NCBI GenBank assembly: GCA_016584305.1
Contig: JACEEZ010022538.1
Location: forward strand, 218,041-282,040
Direction of reading: 5' to 3'
Origin: Chionoecetes opilio
Lineage: Eukaryota; Arthropoda; Malacostraca; Decapoda; Majidae
DNA length: 64,000 bases
Below, piece after piece: positions 9,701-52,379 of this stretch (position 1 is the stretch's first letter; each line of letters begins with the position of its first letter). The notes beneath the pieces are model-generated. The model had not been told where the DNA came from and searched no databases. It saw only the letters and a list, made by a program, of their open reading frames with translations. Both the position numbers and the translations under genes were made by a program.

Positions 9701-10464
9701 CAGTCCAAGGGCCCGGCGGCAATGCTTTCACTGTCCATCACTGAGTCAGGCTGGGACACTGCAATGTTCTCTGTGGTGGGGGGCCGCACCTTGGGGGGTC
9801 GGCCTCTCTTCCTCCTCACGGTGACACCAGGCGCCACACAATCCAAGGGCCGGGCGGCAATGCTTTCACTGTCCATCACTGAGTCAGGCTGGGACACTGC
9901 AATCTTACCTGGCTTTGTTTTCATTTGGACTGAATGATCTTTCTTCCCTGTTTTATTGTTCATTTGCAGTAAATCATCTTTCATCCCTGTTTTATTGTTC
10001 ATTTGGACCAAGTTCTTCCTTGTTTTAGTTTTCCTTTGGACTGCATTTTCTTTCTTCCCTGTTTTCTTAATCCTTTTGACCCCATTCTTCTTTGGTACAG
10101 ATTTAATTTTGAGTAAGAGATCTTTCTCCCCCACCGTGATGTCCCAGCGGTGTCCCGCCTTAAGGGGTTGCAGGGGCTTGATATGGACCACATGGGCATC
10201 CCACAAGTGTTTCCTGAAGAAGAACACGTGGCAGTACTTCCTGAGGCACAGAGGGCAGCACAGAGCCTTCTGCCTCCGCCTGACGGGTGGCCTCGGCGGC
10301 GGCGGCAGCGGCGTCACGGGGTAGTGTGGAAAGATGTCTCCGTACAGCATGTTCTCCTCCGCCGTGTGTGATGCCATGTGGCGCCGCAGGTTGGTGTGCC
10401 GCGAGAAGGAGGCGAGACAGGCGCCACAGCGGTACAGGGCGCCCACCACCACACACTCCGCCAT
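6760..10464 (-). CDS. C2H2 zinc-finger protein with AT-hooks and a repeat tail
   Basis: This is a single-exon ORF of 1234 residues from the ATG at 10,462-10,464. That start has G at -3 and +4; the frame stays open a little upstream but without an ATG. Fingers in order: about 13-33, 70-91, 514-533 (followed by the linker TGERPY), 542-563, 570-590, 598-618, 646-667, 837-857, 865-886, and a partial one near 917-933. Residues 120-185 are Lys-rich. Residues 188-370 hold a 46-residue block repeated four times; each block carries an AT-hook of the RKRGRPPK type, and a fifth hook lies at about 490-498. The C-terminus (about 1030-1210) is an 8-residue repeat, first IDAYQSAG then SDACQSGG. Known family role: fingers and AT-hooks bind DNA, so a nuclear DNA-binding regulator is likely; target unknown. 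The DNA beyond the stop encodes another finger in a different frame. No ortholog is named. Confidence 0.8.
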   Translation of the reverse strand: MAECVVVGALYRCGACLASFSRHTNLRRHMASHTAEENMLYGDIFPHYPVTPLPPPPRPPVRRRQKALCCPLCLRKYCHVFFFRKHLWDAHVVHIKPLQPLKAGHRWDITVGEKDLLLKIKSVPKKNGVKRIKKTGKKENAVQRKTKTRKNLVQMNNKTGMKDDLLQMNNKTGKKDHSVQMKTKPGKIAVSQPDSVMDSESIAARPLDCVAPGVTVRRKRGRPPKVRPPTTENIAVSQPDSVMDSESIAAGPLDCVAPGVTVRRKRGRPPKARPPTTENIAVSQPDSVMDSESIAAGPLDCVAPGVTVRRKRGRPPKVRPPSTENIAVSQPDSVMDSESIAAGPLDCVAPGVTVRRKKRGRPPTTVKIAKTKTGKKDNFIKRKNITGKKDDLVQRKTITWKEVVQMNNRIRNKDNLVQILKKDDAVQMNNKTRKNLVQMKNRTGNKENLVQVTIKPGKIAVSQPDSVMDSEGVANEPQDSVMAPAVPVRKRKRGRPPKVRPPSTEGWGVKGYECSVCGKVLSRPTTLKAHRRIHTGERPYQCPLCPDTFTFYQCLWNHSWCHRSQKNFPCDRCSMKFSHYQALWNHHKIHTDSKLFSCEVCKTRFATSGQLMSHIEEHPDYLRDKIRSRGSGRLRVPDVNEMPFRCEECAKRFRHKVSLTSHMNKCHGFVNTFKPQSLLLSSLIGKNQKTGQTRQEKARTEPGQGPKRDRKRRRKQARLEGEVCVSSREGERSTSEQPDTSPQCTKASVQCVCQAVVTGQDHLPSESPASPRNGCDAGGGSEAHSTEHDNGTPRAVDAGVNGMLIDGGNEDGTLPEAPVLRRRSGRLRGASVAVLQCEGCEQWLTSDREQQRHLKCHAAAVQHSCSQCSRSYKSVSALVMHQSLKHGDTQGARFSVKTLLKHEVKKKPRRKRKQRQCLCCGTVFVSHIYYASHTASVSCRCGQQFQCGYIYCFHLSTCRGPGGPVEEEAVEQTCEAAAALPRVTEDSLLQDLMQPSDVCLPPQEGSEALPVFVQDFLSCDSGDCLPSCAGSDACQSVSSDAYQSCLAVCAGIDAYQSAGIDTYQSAGIDAYQSAGIDACQSAGIDAYQSAGIDAYQSAGIDAYQSAGIDAYQSADSDACQSADSDAYQSADSDAYQSCLASCASFDACQSASSAGSDACQSGGSDACQSGSSDACQSGGSDACQSGGSDACQSGGSDACQSGGSDACQSEAWCIEQIEESLPSSDSGNARSGIH
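6838..7395. repeat. Coding minisatellite in the zinc-finger gene
   Basis: The 24-bp unit (GACTGACAGGCATCACTGCC on the plus strand, plus 4 bp) repeats about 20 times, with a CTGATAGGCATCAATG variant toward the N-terminal side. It encodes the SDACQSGG/IDAYQSAG tail on the minus strand and leaves other frames open on both strands, giving spurious ORFs. Confidence 0.9.
9370..9910. repeat. 138-bp coding tandem repeat with AT-hook motifs
   Basis: Four near-identical 138-bp units (CACTGAGTCAGGCTGGGACA...GGTCTGCCTCTCTTCC) encode the 46-residue AT-hook blocks of the zinc-finger gene. Their similarity implies recent in-frame duplication. Confidence 0.9.
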
Positions 10465-10554
10465 CACGGCCGCCACAGCTCACCGCCACACTTGAAAAAT
10501 ACAAAATGAATTAAGTCAGTATACAGTATACCCTCACTTTTACGCACCTCTATA

Positions 10555-10936
10555 CAGACAAACCTCGAATCAACGGACTAAAAGGAGGGAGAAGTGGTCC
10601 GTTACAGCCGATTGTCCGATAGTGTGAGGGTATTTTCCCGGGGGTGTGTAAATATAGGAAAAACACAGGAAAAATTGTGAAATAAATGAATGAGAAATAA
10701 TCATAACACAACCAGACCATGTAGCTTGGCTGGGAGGCAAACGGTGATTGCTGATACATGCTGGATTTGTCAAGAACACCCACACTGCTCGGACACATTT
10801 TACATTTAGGCTCTAATGGACACATTTTTCAAGCAGCGGACTTTTTGAATGGTTTAGTCCGCTTGTCCGGTAGTGAATGGAGTCCGTTAAATCCGAAATC
10901 CGTTAAACCGAGGTCCGTTAAATTGAGGGTCGACTG
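10555..10936. mobile_element. Non-autonomous pogo/Tigger-like element, family 1
   Basis: Terminal inverted repeats CAGACAAACCTCGAATCAAC and the complement of GAGGTCCGTTAAATTGAGGG enclose 382 bp. The TA dinucleotides at 10,553-10,554 and 10,937-10,938 fit TA target duplication. It lies about 90 bp upstream of the zinc-finger start codon. A longer relative is at 20,959-21,740. There is no transposase. Confidence 0.8.
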
Positions 10937-10983
10937 TATAACATATTTCGGCTTTAACAAACTTTTTTGTCAGTCCGATATAT

Positions 10984-11141
10984 GCAGGGATTTACCGAAT
11001 AAGATTGGGGTTGGGTTCTGTGGTGGGCCGGCCAAACATGGACACGCAGGTTGGTCGGTGGCTGTGAAAACAAAGCCAGATTGATCGGTGTGCGGCTGTG
11101 CACCGATCACCGATTAGCTGATTAGATAAGTCAATCCCTGC
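10984..11141. mobile_element. Small TIR element, possibly a hAT-like MITE
   Basis: GCAGGGATTTACC at the left and the inverted GTCAATCCCTGC at the right delimit about 158 bp. No clear 8-bp target duplication was found, so the superfamily is a guess. Confidence 0.35.
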
Positions 11142-11586
11142 AGATTTTTTGGGAAATTTTTGACATTTCAGATCCTTATGAAAATTGGTCCCCGTGTTTT
11201 TGGGCACGCTGAACACAAATGTGGAGTCAGTTACTTTGACTTATTTTTTGTTTAAATATCAAATTCTATAGGCTACTTCGGGCAGGTGGGGCTCGGTAGC
11301 CAAAAATTTGCCGTAAGATTGTAAGTAAGTAAAGATAAGATTGTAAGAAGTAAGATAAACACGTAATAAACAGTTTGTACAAAATAATCTCACTTACAGG
11401 CGCTGGAATGTCTCTCCAACATAATTCACGTAATAATAATAATTCATAACATAATAATGCACGTACATTTTCATCATATTTTGCAGTGATTTTATTTATC
11501 ATTGGTATTCCTGCACTGAGGTAATGCTGGGACCTGACACACCACACAATAGCGGGAATGGGAAACACTGACAAGGAAGACATGTA

Positions 11587-12396
11587 CAGTAAACCCTTCA
11601 TGCTCGCGGGTTTCAGGCTCGCGGATTTGATTACTCGCTGGTTTTCAACCCCCCCCCCTTTTTTTTTTTCCCCTCCCAATTGCTTGCTCTCTACAGGGGC
11701 CTTATCCGCCCATGTATGGAGTATGTCTCACATGTTTGGGGAGGATCCACTCATACAGTTCTCCTAAACAGGGTCGAGTCAAAAGCTTTTTGTCTCATCA
11801 ACTCCTCTCCTCTGACTGACTGTCTTCAATCTTTAAATCACCGCTGCAATGTTGCTTCTCTTGCTCTCTTCTACCGTTATTTTCATGCTCATTGCTCTTC
11901 TGAACTTGCTAACTGCATGCCTCCCCCACTCCCGCGGCCTTGCTGCACAAGACTTTCTATTCATTCCCATCCCTATTCTGTCCATCTTCCTAATGCAAGA
12001 GTTAATCAGTATCTTTACTCTTTCATCCCTTTCACTGGTAAACTCTGGAACTCTCTTTGTTTTTATTTTTCCACTTTCCTATGACTTAAATCTTTTCAAA
12101 AGAAGAGTAACAAGACACCTCCCGAACTAAATTGGCCTACCCCTTTGTTTTTATTGTATTCTCTTACTGTCTTCTTTATAGGGACTGGCAACTAAGCGGG
12201 CTTTGTGTTACCCATTTTTGTTGTGCCCTTGGCCAGTTCCTTGTCATGTAAAAAAAAAAAATATTTTTTTTTTTTTTTTTTTTTTTTATATATAAATAAA
12301 TATGGGGTAAATGAATGACTAATGTCATGCTCGCGGATTTACGATACTCGCGGGTGTCTCTGTTCCCTAACCCCCGCGAGCATGAAGGTTTTATTG
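11587..12396. mobile_element. pogo/Tigger-like element, family 2, hosting a LINE-B
   Basis: The ends CAGTAAACCCTTCATGCTCG and CGAGCATGAAGGTTTTATTG are inverted and flanked by TA (11,585-11,586 and 12,397-12,398). Subterminal CTCGCGGATTT motifs occur at both ends. Most of the interior is a LINE-B insertion at about 11,651-12,252, so the original element was only some 200 bp. Confidence 0.75.
11651..12252 (+). mobile_element. 5'-truncated LINE-B copy inside a pogo-like element
   Basis: This carries the C-terminal reverse transcriptase relic from the ALYRGLIRPCMEY block to the TAA at 12,128-12,130, plus the 3' UTR ending CTTGTCATGTAAAA. A long A/T tract follows. It is truncated further than the copy at 1970. 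Confidence 0.8.
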
Positions 12397-12643
12397 TATG
12401 TAGGAGCCACAAGAGGACATGGTAAGACACTGAAGCTACCAAGATGCTTAAAGTAATCGTCCAGACCATTTCATCATTCCTGATTTAATGTAGTTAGAAT
12501 ATAGCCATTATCGAGTATATCAACAATATGTTGTCACTTTTTGCATCCAGTCACCCGTTTTTAAATGATCCGCATTCAAAATCTGTAAATTCCCCGAGCT
12601 CTCAAAACACAACTGACGACCAGCAGACGACGGACCACGGCTC

Positions 12644-13177
12644 GGTGACGTCACATGAGTAAGCCTCCCAGCCCTGCCTGATACAGATACACGGAGACTC
12701 AGAAAAAAATATAGTACTTGAAAATTTTTGGGTGTTTCTGATATATTTTTTGTGCGATATGGCATATAGCCTACTTGCATCCTTCATGGGTACAGCAAGA
12801 AAGCTGTGCCTTTCCCGAGAGCTTAGCACCCATTTACAACCTATACAGCGACGATATATGTGTGCAGACGTGTGGAGCGGCGGGTAGTAGCGGGCGGTGT
12901 GCTCAGATTGTCTCGCTGAGTCTGAGCACACCGCCCACTACTACCCGCCGCTCCACACGTCTGCACACTATCGTCGCCGTATAGGTTGTAAATGGGTGCT
13001 AAGCTCTCGGGAAAGGCACAGCTTTCTTGCTGTACCCATGAAGGATGCAAAGTATATGCCATATTGCACAAAAAAAATATCAGAAACACCCAAAATTCTT
13101 CAAGTACTATATTTTTTTCTGAGTCTCCGTGTATCTGTATCAGGCAGGGCTGGGAGGCTTACTCATGTGACGTCACC
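12644..13177. repeat. Long foldback, arms about 260 bp, tiny loop
   Basis: The left arm 12,644-12,906 and right arm 12,921-13,177 are near-perfect reverse complements, with a loop of about 15 bp. The outer ends read GGTGACGTCAC and GTGACGTCACC. The ORFs on both strands mirror each other and are not genes. Any transcript across it would fold into a long hairpin. Confidence 0.9.
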
Positions 13178-13631
13178 AGCAAATTTCGCGCCACGGCTGG
13201 AATGTGGCTGTTGTTTTTCCCGCGCTTTTTACAAAAGTCATGTTTTTAGGGAAATAAGGTGTGGAAATGAATTATTTTTTGTGGATTAGGTATTTTGAAT
13301 GAACATTCAACATAATTATGCAAAGAAAAAATGGGTCTGGACGATTCCTTTAAAGGGTATTGAGAAGAGGATCTAGCAGCATTGGGCATTGAAGAGGTTG
13401 AGGTAATGGATGGATTGTTGGAATTGTATCATCGGCTGTCTATCCTCATAAAATATTATGGAAAAACCTGACGTTAAACAGAAAGTAGAAGAAAAGTTAA
13501 TTGATTTGTGGAATAAACTGAAATATGAAATCAATATTACCAAAAATATTCATAAATTCAAAGCTGAGATTGACCAAATGAGATATTGAGATGAAACCCA
13601 CCTGTATAACACAACTAGGTTGGGTCCCTTA

Positions 13632-13699
13632 TACATAAGAACATAAGAAAATAAGGAAGCTACAAGAGGCTGTGAGACCTACAGGAGGTAGTTCCTGTA
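13632..13699 (-). mobile_element. LINE-A 3' end fragment
   Basis: This is the reverse complement of the family 3' terminus (ATAAGGAAGCTACAAGAGGC then GTAGTTCCTGT). Confidence 0.75.
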
Positions 13700-13783
13700 A
13701 TATATATACACACACACACACCTTAAATCAAACATGAGAATCTATGTAAAGAGATGTAATGACCCTAATCCCTCCTTCCTTAC

Positions 13784-13941
13784 CTACAGAATGAGACAGG
13801 TGGTGGTGGCGCTGGTGGTCCCGTCCCGGTGCACCCCAAGGCAGGCAGTCCGTGGTGTGCCTGCCCGGGAAGTCACCACGCAGATCAGCGGCTGGCAGGG
13901 AGATCAGCGGCTGCCAGGGCACCTCAACACCCTCCTGACAT
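13784..13941 (-). other. Exon-like GC-rich block, gene unknown
   Basis: On the minus strand a TTGCAG acceptor precedes 158 nt with one fully open frame. It ends at a strong donor, TAG before GTAAGG. The block is GC-rich against AT-rich flanks and contains a short internal duplication (CAGCCGCTGATCTCCCTGC). The plus strand also has an acceptor (TTACCTACAG at 13,780-13,789) and an open frame, so the strand is uncertain. No protein family was recognised. Confidence 0.25.
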
Positions 13942-13945
13942 CTGC

Positions 13946-14116
13946 AATGGCCGAATCCGAAGGTAGAGTTATGGGCAGTATATGAGTACATCTTAGGCCA
14001 CTCGACAGTTGCAGAAATTTTATCAGTAGATTTTGTCCACCTTCGGGGATCAAACTTGGGTCACCAAGCACGCCACTCGGAGACGCTAACCACTCTGCTA
14101 CCGCCTTCCCAAAGGT
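13946..14116 (-). mobile_element. tRNA-derived SINE, family C, partial
   Basis: The minus-strand head complement (CTAACCACTCTGCTACCGCC) contains box A. GATCAAACTTGG is the box B region. The body motif TTAGGCCACTCGAC is shared with all family-C copies. Confidence 0.75.
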
Positions 14117-14233
14117 AACCTTAGCCTCCCTTCTAAAACAATAGCTACATATATGAAGTTTCCAAAAATTAATGATCAGGTTGTCAATAAGCACATCAAA
14201 ATCAATCTCAGAAAAAAAACGCTTCGTCCTTAA

Positions 14234-14439
14234 CCCCTTCACGTCCAGATCTTACCGCAGTTCTATAAAAAAATTGTATATTGTTGAGATAAAAATTACA
14301 AATAGTAACTTAATATACCAAATTAGCTAGTGGACAAGGATACTTAACAGGTCATATCTATAACACATTGCTCATATTAATCAAAATCGTCTTATGGTAC
14401 CCAAATTACAATGGAAATTACGTTCTGGGCCTCAAGTGG
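14234..14439. mobile_element. piggyBac-type MITE, copy 1
   Basis: The 206-bp element has inverted ends CCCCTTCACGTCCAG and CTGGGCCTCAAGTGG. It is flanked by TTAA on both sides (14,230-14,233 and 14,440-14,443), the target site of piggyBac elements. Five more copies are in this window. Non-coding. Confidence 0.8.
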
Positions 14440-15173
14440 TTAAAAATAGCCGAACGCTGAGCCACCCAATATGGCACCATGTCAGTATTGGGCACTGCTG
14501 TTTATGTACACAACACTATTGTGTCCCACACACACAGGACTTTACCAGCTAGCATGGGTACACTCAGGATTTTTTTCGGGGGGGGGCAGACTTTCCCCCC
14601 CCCCAGCTAGTCTAGTAAACCCGCCAGATTTCTCGCTAGTCGCTGGATGGTCATTTTTTCCGCCATCAGCTGATTCTCTTTTCAGGCCATATTTCTTATT
14701 TCTGCTGCTGAAACAATATTTGTGGTAGTGTTAGATGGTTGTCCAAGGCATTACGTGAAGCATAAGTGCCACCAAAGCAAGGTATAGGTGTATACGGGCA
14801 GGTCACATCGCTAGAACCTGTAATATATATTTTAACTGACTATTAGTGTATTCTGATTTCTTACAAGGAAGGACATTTGGGGGGGGGGGGGTGCCATGCC
14901 CCCCCCCCCCATGGGCGCGCCACTGCCAGCTAGACTCCATCCTGTAAATACATATATAATGCAAATAGGTAAACAGGTAATAATGGGCAAATGGGAAAAA
15001 TACAATTAGGTGAATCAGTAAATACATATTATATAGAAATACTAAAGCTTTACCTTATGTCTCCCCACCTCACCCCCCCCCCCCTCATCCTGGCAAGGCT
15101 GGGGACCTGACGGGTCTCTGGGGGGAGGGGGGGAAGACCAAGACCAAATAGGGGATTAGGATCCCCCCACACA

Positions 15174-15467
15174 CTTTGGTGGACGAAACTATATTTTTCT
15201 GGTGAGTTTTTATGTGCTTTGAATGAATCTGCTAACCGTTTATGTCGCAAATAAAAAAAATTGTGTGTGATTTGCAAAAAAAATGACAAATATAACAAAT
15301 TTATCCTAACCGAACCTATACCTAACATAACCTATACCTAACCTAACCAAGCCTAATCTATACCTAACCTAACTTTTTCCAAGAAAAAAAAAATGCGACA
15401 GAAACGGTTAGCAGAATAATTCAAAACTCATCAAAACGCACCAGAAAAAAAGTTTCGTCCACCAAAG
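15174..15467. repeat. Inverted repeat with a CCTAA-rich loop
   Basis: The arms 15,174-15,250 and 15,393-15,467 share CTTTGGTGGACGAAACT and CTGCTAACCGTTT as inverted copies. The loop at 15,303-15,373 contains repeated CCTAACC/CCTAACATAACC, resembling the arthropod telomere unit TTAGG in degenerate form. Confidence 0.7.
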
Positions 15468-15479
15468 GAAGTTCGGTGT

Positions 15480-16360
15480 TCATCTAAAAATTTACCGTCG
15501 AATGGGTACATACAAATGAGTTAATAGGTCAAAACACACCTGGCGGCTTACCTGTCACACACCTGAGCCAACCTTCAATCAGTCTTCGCACCTGCCCCGC
15601 CACACACACACAGTCACACACGTACACACACACCTGAAAAAGAATATAGGTACCATTAACCACTGTACCATTAACCCAAGCTTCCCTACACGTACCTTAA
15701 TAAACCAAGACATTAATAACAACCCACTGGTAATTATAAAACCACAAAACAGTCAGTTATTCGTCGGATTGTAACTTAATCCATCCTTGTTTCAACACGA
15801 CGTATATTTTAAAGTCCATTGAAGTAAGTGTTTTCCCGTTAATATCTCACTCTCCGCCTCTCTACAGCCGTACACTAAAGGAATGACTTGTTATATAGAT
15901 GCTACAGTGATCACAGACTCACCTTGCAGCCTTAAAGAGTGATTAATGAGGAGAAATAGAAAGATAATTGCTTGGCCTCGTGTAGATACAGCGACGCGCG
16001 GAATCCTTCGGGTGTAAAACAGTGTAAACATTAATATAAAACAAGAAAATAGACAAATAAAGTAAACAAATACACCAAAAAGAATCAGTATATTTTTTAC
16101 ATCAATAATATATGAAAAAAACATAGATTTATTCCTTAATTACCCATGTTCTGGGTTAATTTCGAAATAGATCATAACCTTCCATTTGGTCTCATAGCAT
16201 GCCCGTTTGATAATAATTCATTCTTTCTTATGTTTATCTATTACTACACTACTATAAGACCCACGATACATGGGGGAATAGATACAAATAGGGCATTGTT
16301 TTAAGCCCAAGCCAGGAGTGGTGGGCGTCTCGGGACGTTTGTTGACATGATGGCAGACGC
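15480..16360. other. Intergenic, nothing recognised
   Basis: Contains a short CA-rich run near 15,600 and AT-rich sequence. No gene or classified repeat was seen. Confidence 0.4.
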
Positions 16361-16363
16361 GCC

Positions 16364-16772
16364 GCCGGCGTTGTGCGAAATATTGTTAAGGCGCGAAATC
16401 CTGTAGAACCCTCCATTCATCGCTCTTATTTCACTAATTTTATAGCTTAACTGCTGCCCCGATACACGTTACAGGCAACATCGAGTCACTAGCTTCCCAT
16501 GAGAACACTGACAAGTAATAATAGTTGATAAAATAATACATGATAAAAAACATACGCCTGTTCCCACAACCTGACTGTTTTTGACGTGGATATTTTAAGC
16601 TTTTGAGCAAATATTATTACTTGTAAGTATTCTCATGGGAATCTAGTGACTCGATGCTGCCTGTAACATGTATCAGGGCAGCAGTTAACCTGTAAAACCA
16701 GTGAAATAAGAGCGATGAATGGAGGGGCCTGCAGAATTTCGCGCCTTGACAATATTTCGCACAACGCCGGCT
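16364..16772. repeat. Inverted repeat upstream of MRPS17
   Basis: The left arm 16,364-16,520 and right arm 16,614-16,772 are diverged reverse complements (shared GTTGTGCGAAATATTGT and CTCATGGGAA-type blocks) around a spacer of about 94 bp. It ends about 275 bp before the MRPS17 start codon, so it may overlap the promoter. Confidence 0.8.
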
Positions 16773-17001
16773 GGTCTGACTGTCACCCACGCCCGTGCTG
16801 CACTCTAAACAAATCAAGTCCCTACACACGCCCACGGTACTCCCACAGGACGTCCCTTCCCCAGGCCACGCAGGAACCTTCATAGGATCCTGGTAGCCCT
16901 AAATAACACCCAGAACCAAGATAGTATTCTCAGGACAGGATCTACACGCGGGGGCCTCATCGTGGTGTTGCGATCAGCTGTGTGGTGGTGAAGGGAGCGC
17001 C

Positions 17002-17036
17002 CAAGGATATTATATAACGTCTTTCTAATATCCTTG
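17002..17036 (+). promoter_or_regulatory. Perfect hairpin just upstream of the MRPS17 start
   Basis: CAAGGATATTA (17,002-17,012) and TAATATCCTTG (17,026-17,036) pair perfectly over 11 bp with a 13-nt loop. The stem ends 10 nt before the ATG. The segment also includes a TATATAA-like string. It could be core promoter sequence or a leader hairpin; the transcription start is not visible. Confidence 0.4.
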
Positions 17037-17046
17037 AGAACGCCCC

Positions 17047-51315
<34,269 letters not shown>

Positions 51316-51682
51316 GGGGAGACTCGCACTGTAGCAGGAGAGAAATGGAGATGTAATGTGTAAATACAGTAAAATAAGTCATTCTCATCTTCCTTTGTTT
51401 ATTCCCAAGATGTATAGCAATGTAGTGAATGCATGTCAGTAACAATTTTACATGCTTATCTCCCTTTGAAATTTGTTCATTCCCGCAGTCATTAATGAGA
51501 GAGAGATTAGGTGTATGGAGCAGAAAATCTAAATTGAGTTCTAATTTCTATCCCATTAGTATTTTCTGCCTACTTACTAATGAATACAACATTTCCCGGA
51601 CAAAATATTTCTCCCGATCCACTACAAGAACCACCACCAGGACGAGGACGCTGCCGTTTGTATGCCACACTCTCTTACACTC

Positions 51683-52072
51683 CCTAAAAGATGATGAAAA
51701 TATCAGAAGTCACTAAAAGATGATGAAAATATCAGAAGAGTCACTAAAAGATGATGAAAATATCAGAACAGTCACTAAAAGATGATGGAAATATCAGAAC
51801 AGTCACTAAAAGATGATGAAAATATCAGAAGTCACTAAAAGATGATGAAAATATCAGAACAGTCACTAAAAGATGATGAAAATATCAGAAGTCACTAAAA
51901 GATGATGAAAATATCAGAACAGTCACTAAAAGATGATGGAAATATCAGAACAGTCACTAAAAGATGATGAAAATATCAGAACAGTCACTAAAAGATGATG
52001 AAAATATCAGAACAGTCACTAAAAGATGATGAAAATATCACAACAGTCACTAAAAGATGATGAAAATATTAG
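51683..52072. repeat. 29/31-bp tandem array, 13 copies
   Basis: The unit is CACTAAAAGATGATGAAAAT plus ATCAGAA, with or without CA, then GT. It lies about 370 bp after the MRPS17 stop, possibly in or just past its 3' UTR. A lone related unit is at 52,451-52,490. Confidence 0.93.
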
Positions 52073-52159
52073 AAATTAAAAAAACTCTAAAATCTCTCCT
52101 ATGTACTGTACGTTGTGCCGTAGGAAGGGTATACTGGGCAACCTTCCTGTGTTGCCCCA

Positions 52160-52290
52160 CCTACTCTATAACTACTACTACCACCACTACTACTCCTACT
52201 ATTACTCCTCCTACTACTACTACTACTACTACTTCTACTTCTACTATTACTCCTCCTCCTCCTACTACTACTACTACCACTACCACCACC
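52160..52290. repeat. (CTA)n/(CTC)n trinucleotide tract
   Basis: Runs of CTA, CTC and CCA triplets; ORFs on both strands are artefacts. Confidence 0.95.
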
Positions 52291-52379
52291 ATGCACATAA
52301 ACCCATCATCTGTTCCTCGACTGATCTGTTTATGCTTTGAACACTTGATAACAACCCTTTTCGCATATAACTAGGTAGT

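Noticed and set aside
8861..9937. Plus-strand ORF of 358 residues
   Set aside because: Antisense of the AT-hook region of the zinc-finger gene; no independent support.
12602..13289. Several ORFs of 80-130 residues on both strands
   Set aside because: They mirror each other because the region is a near-perfect palindrome.
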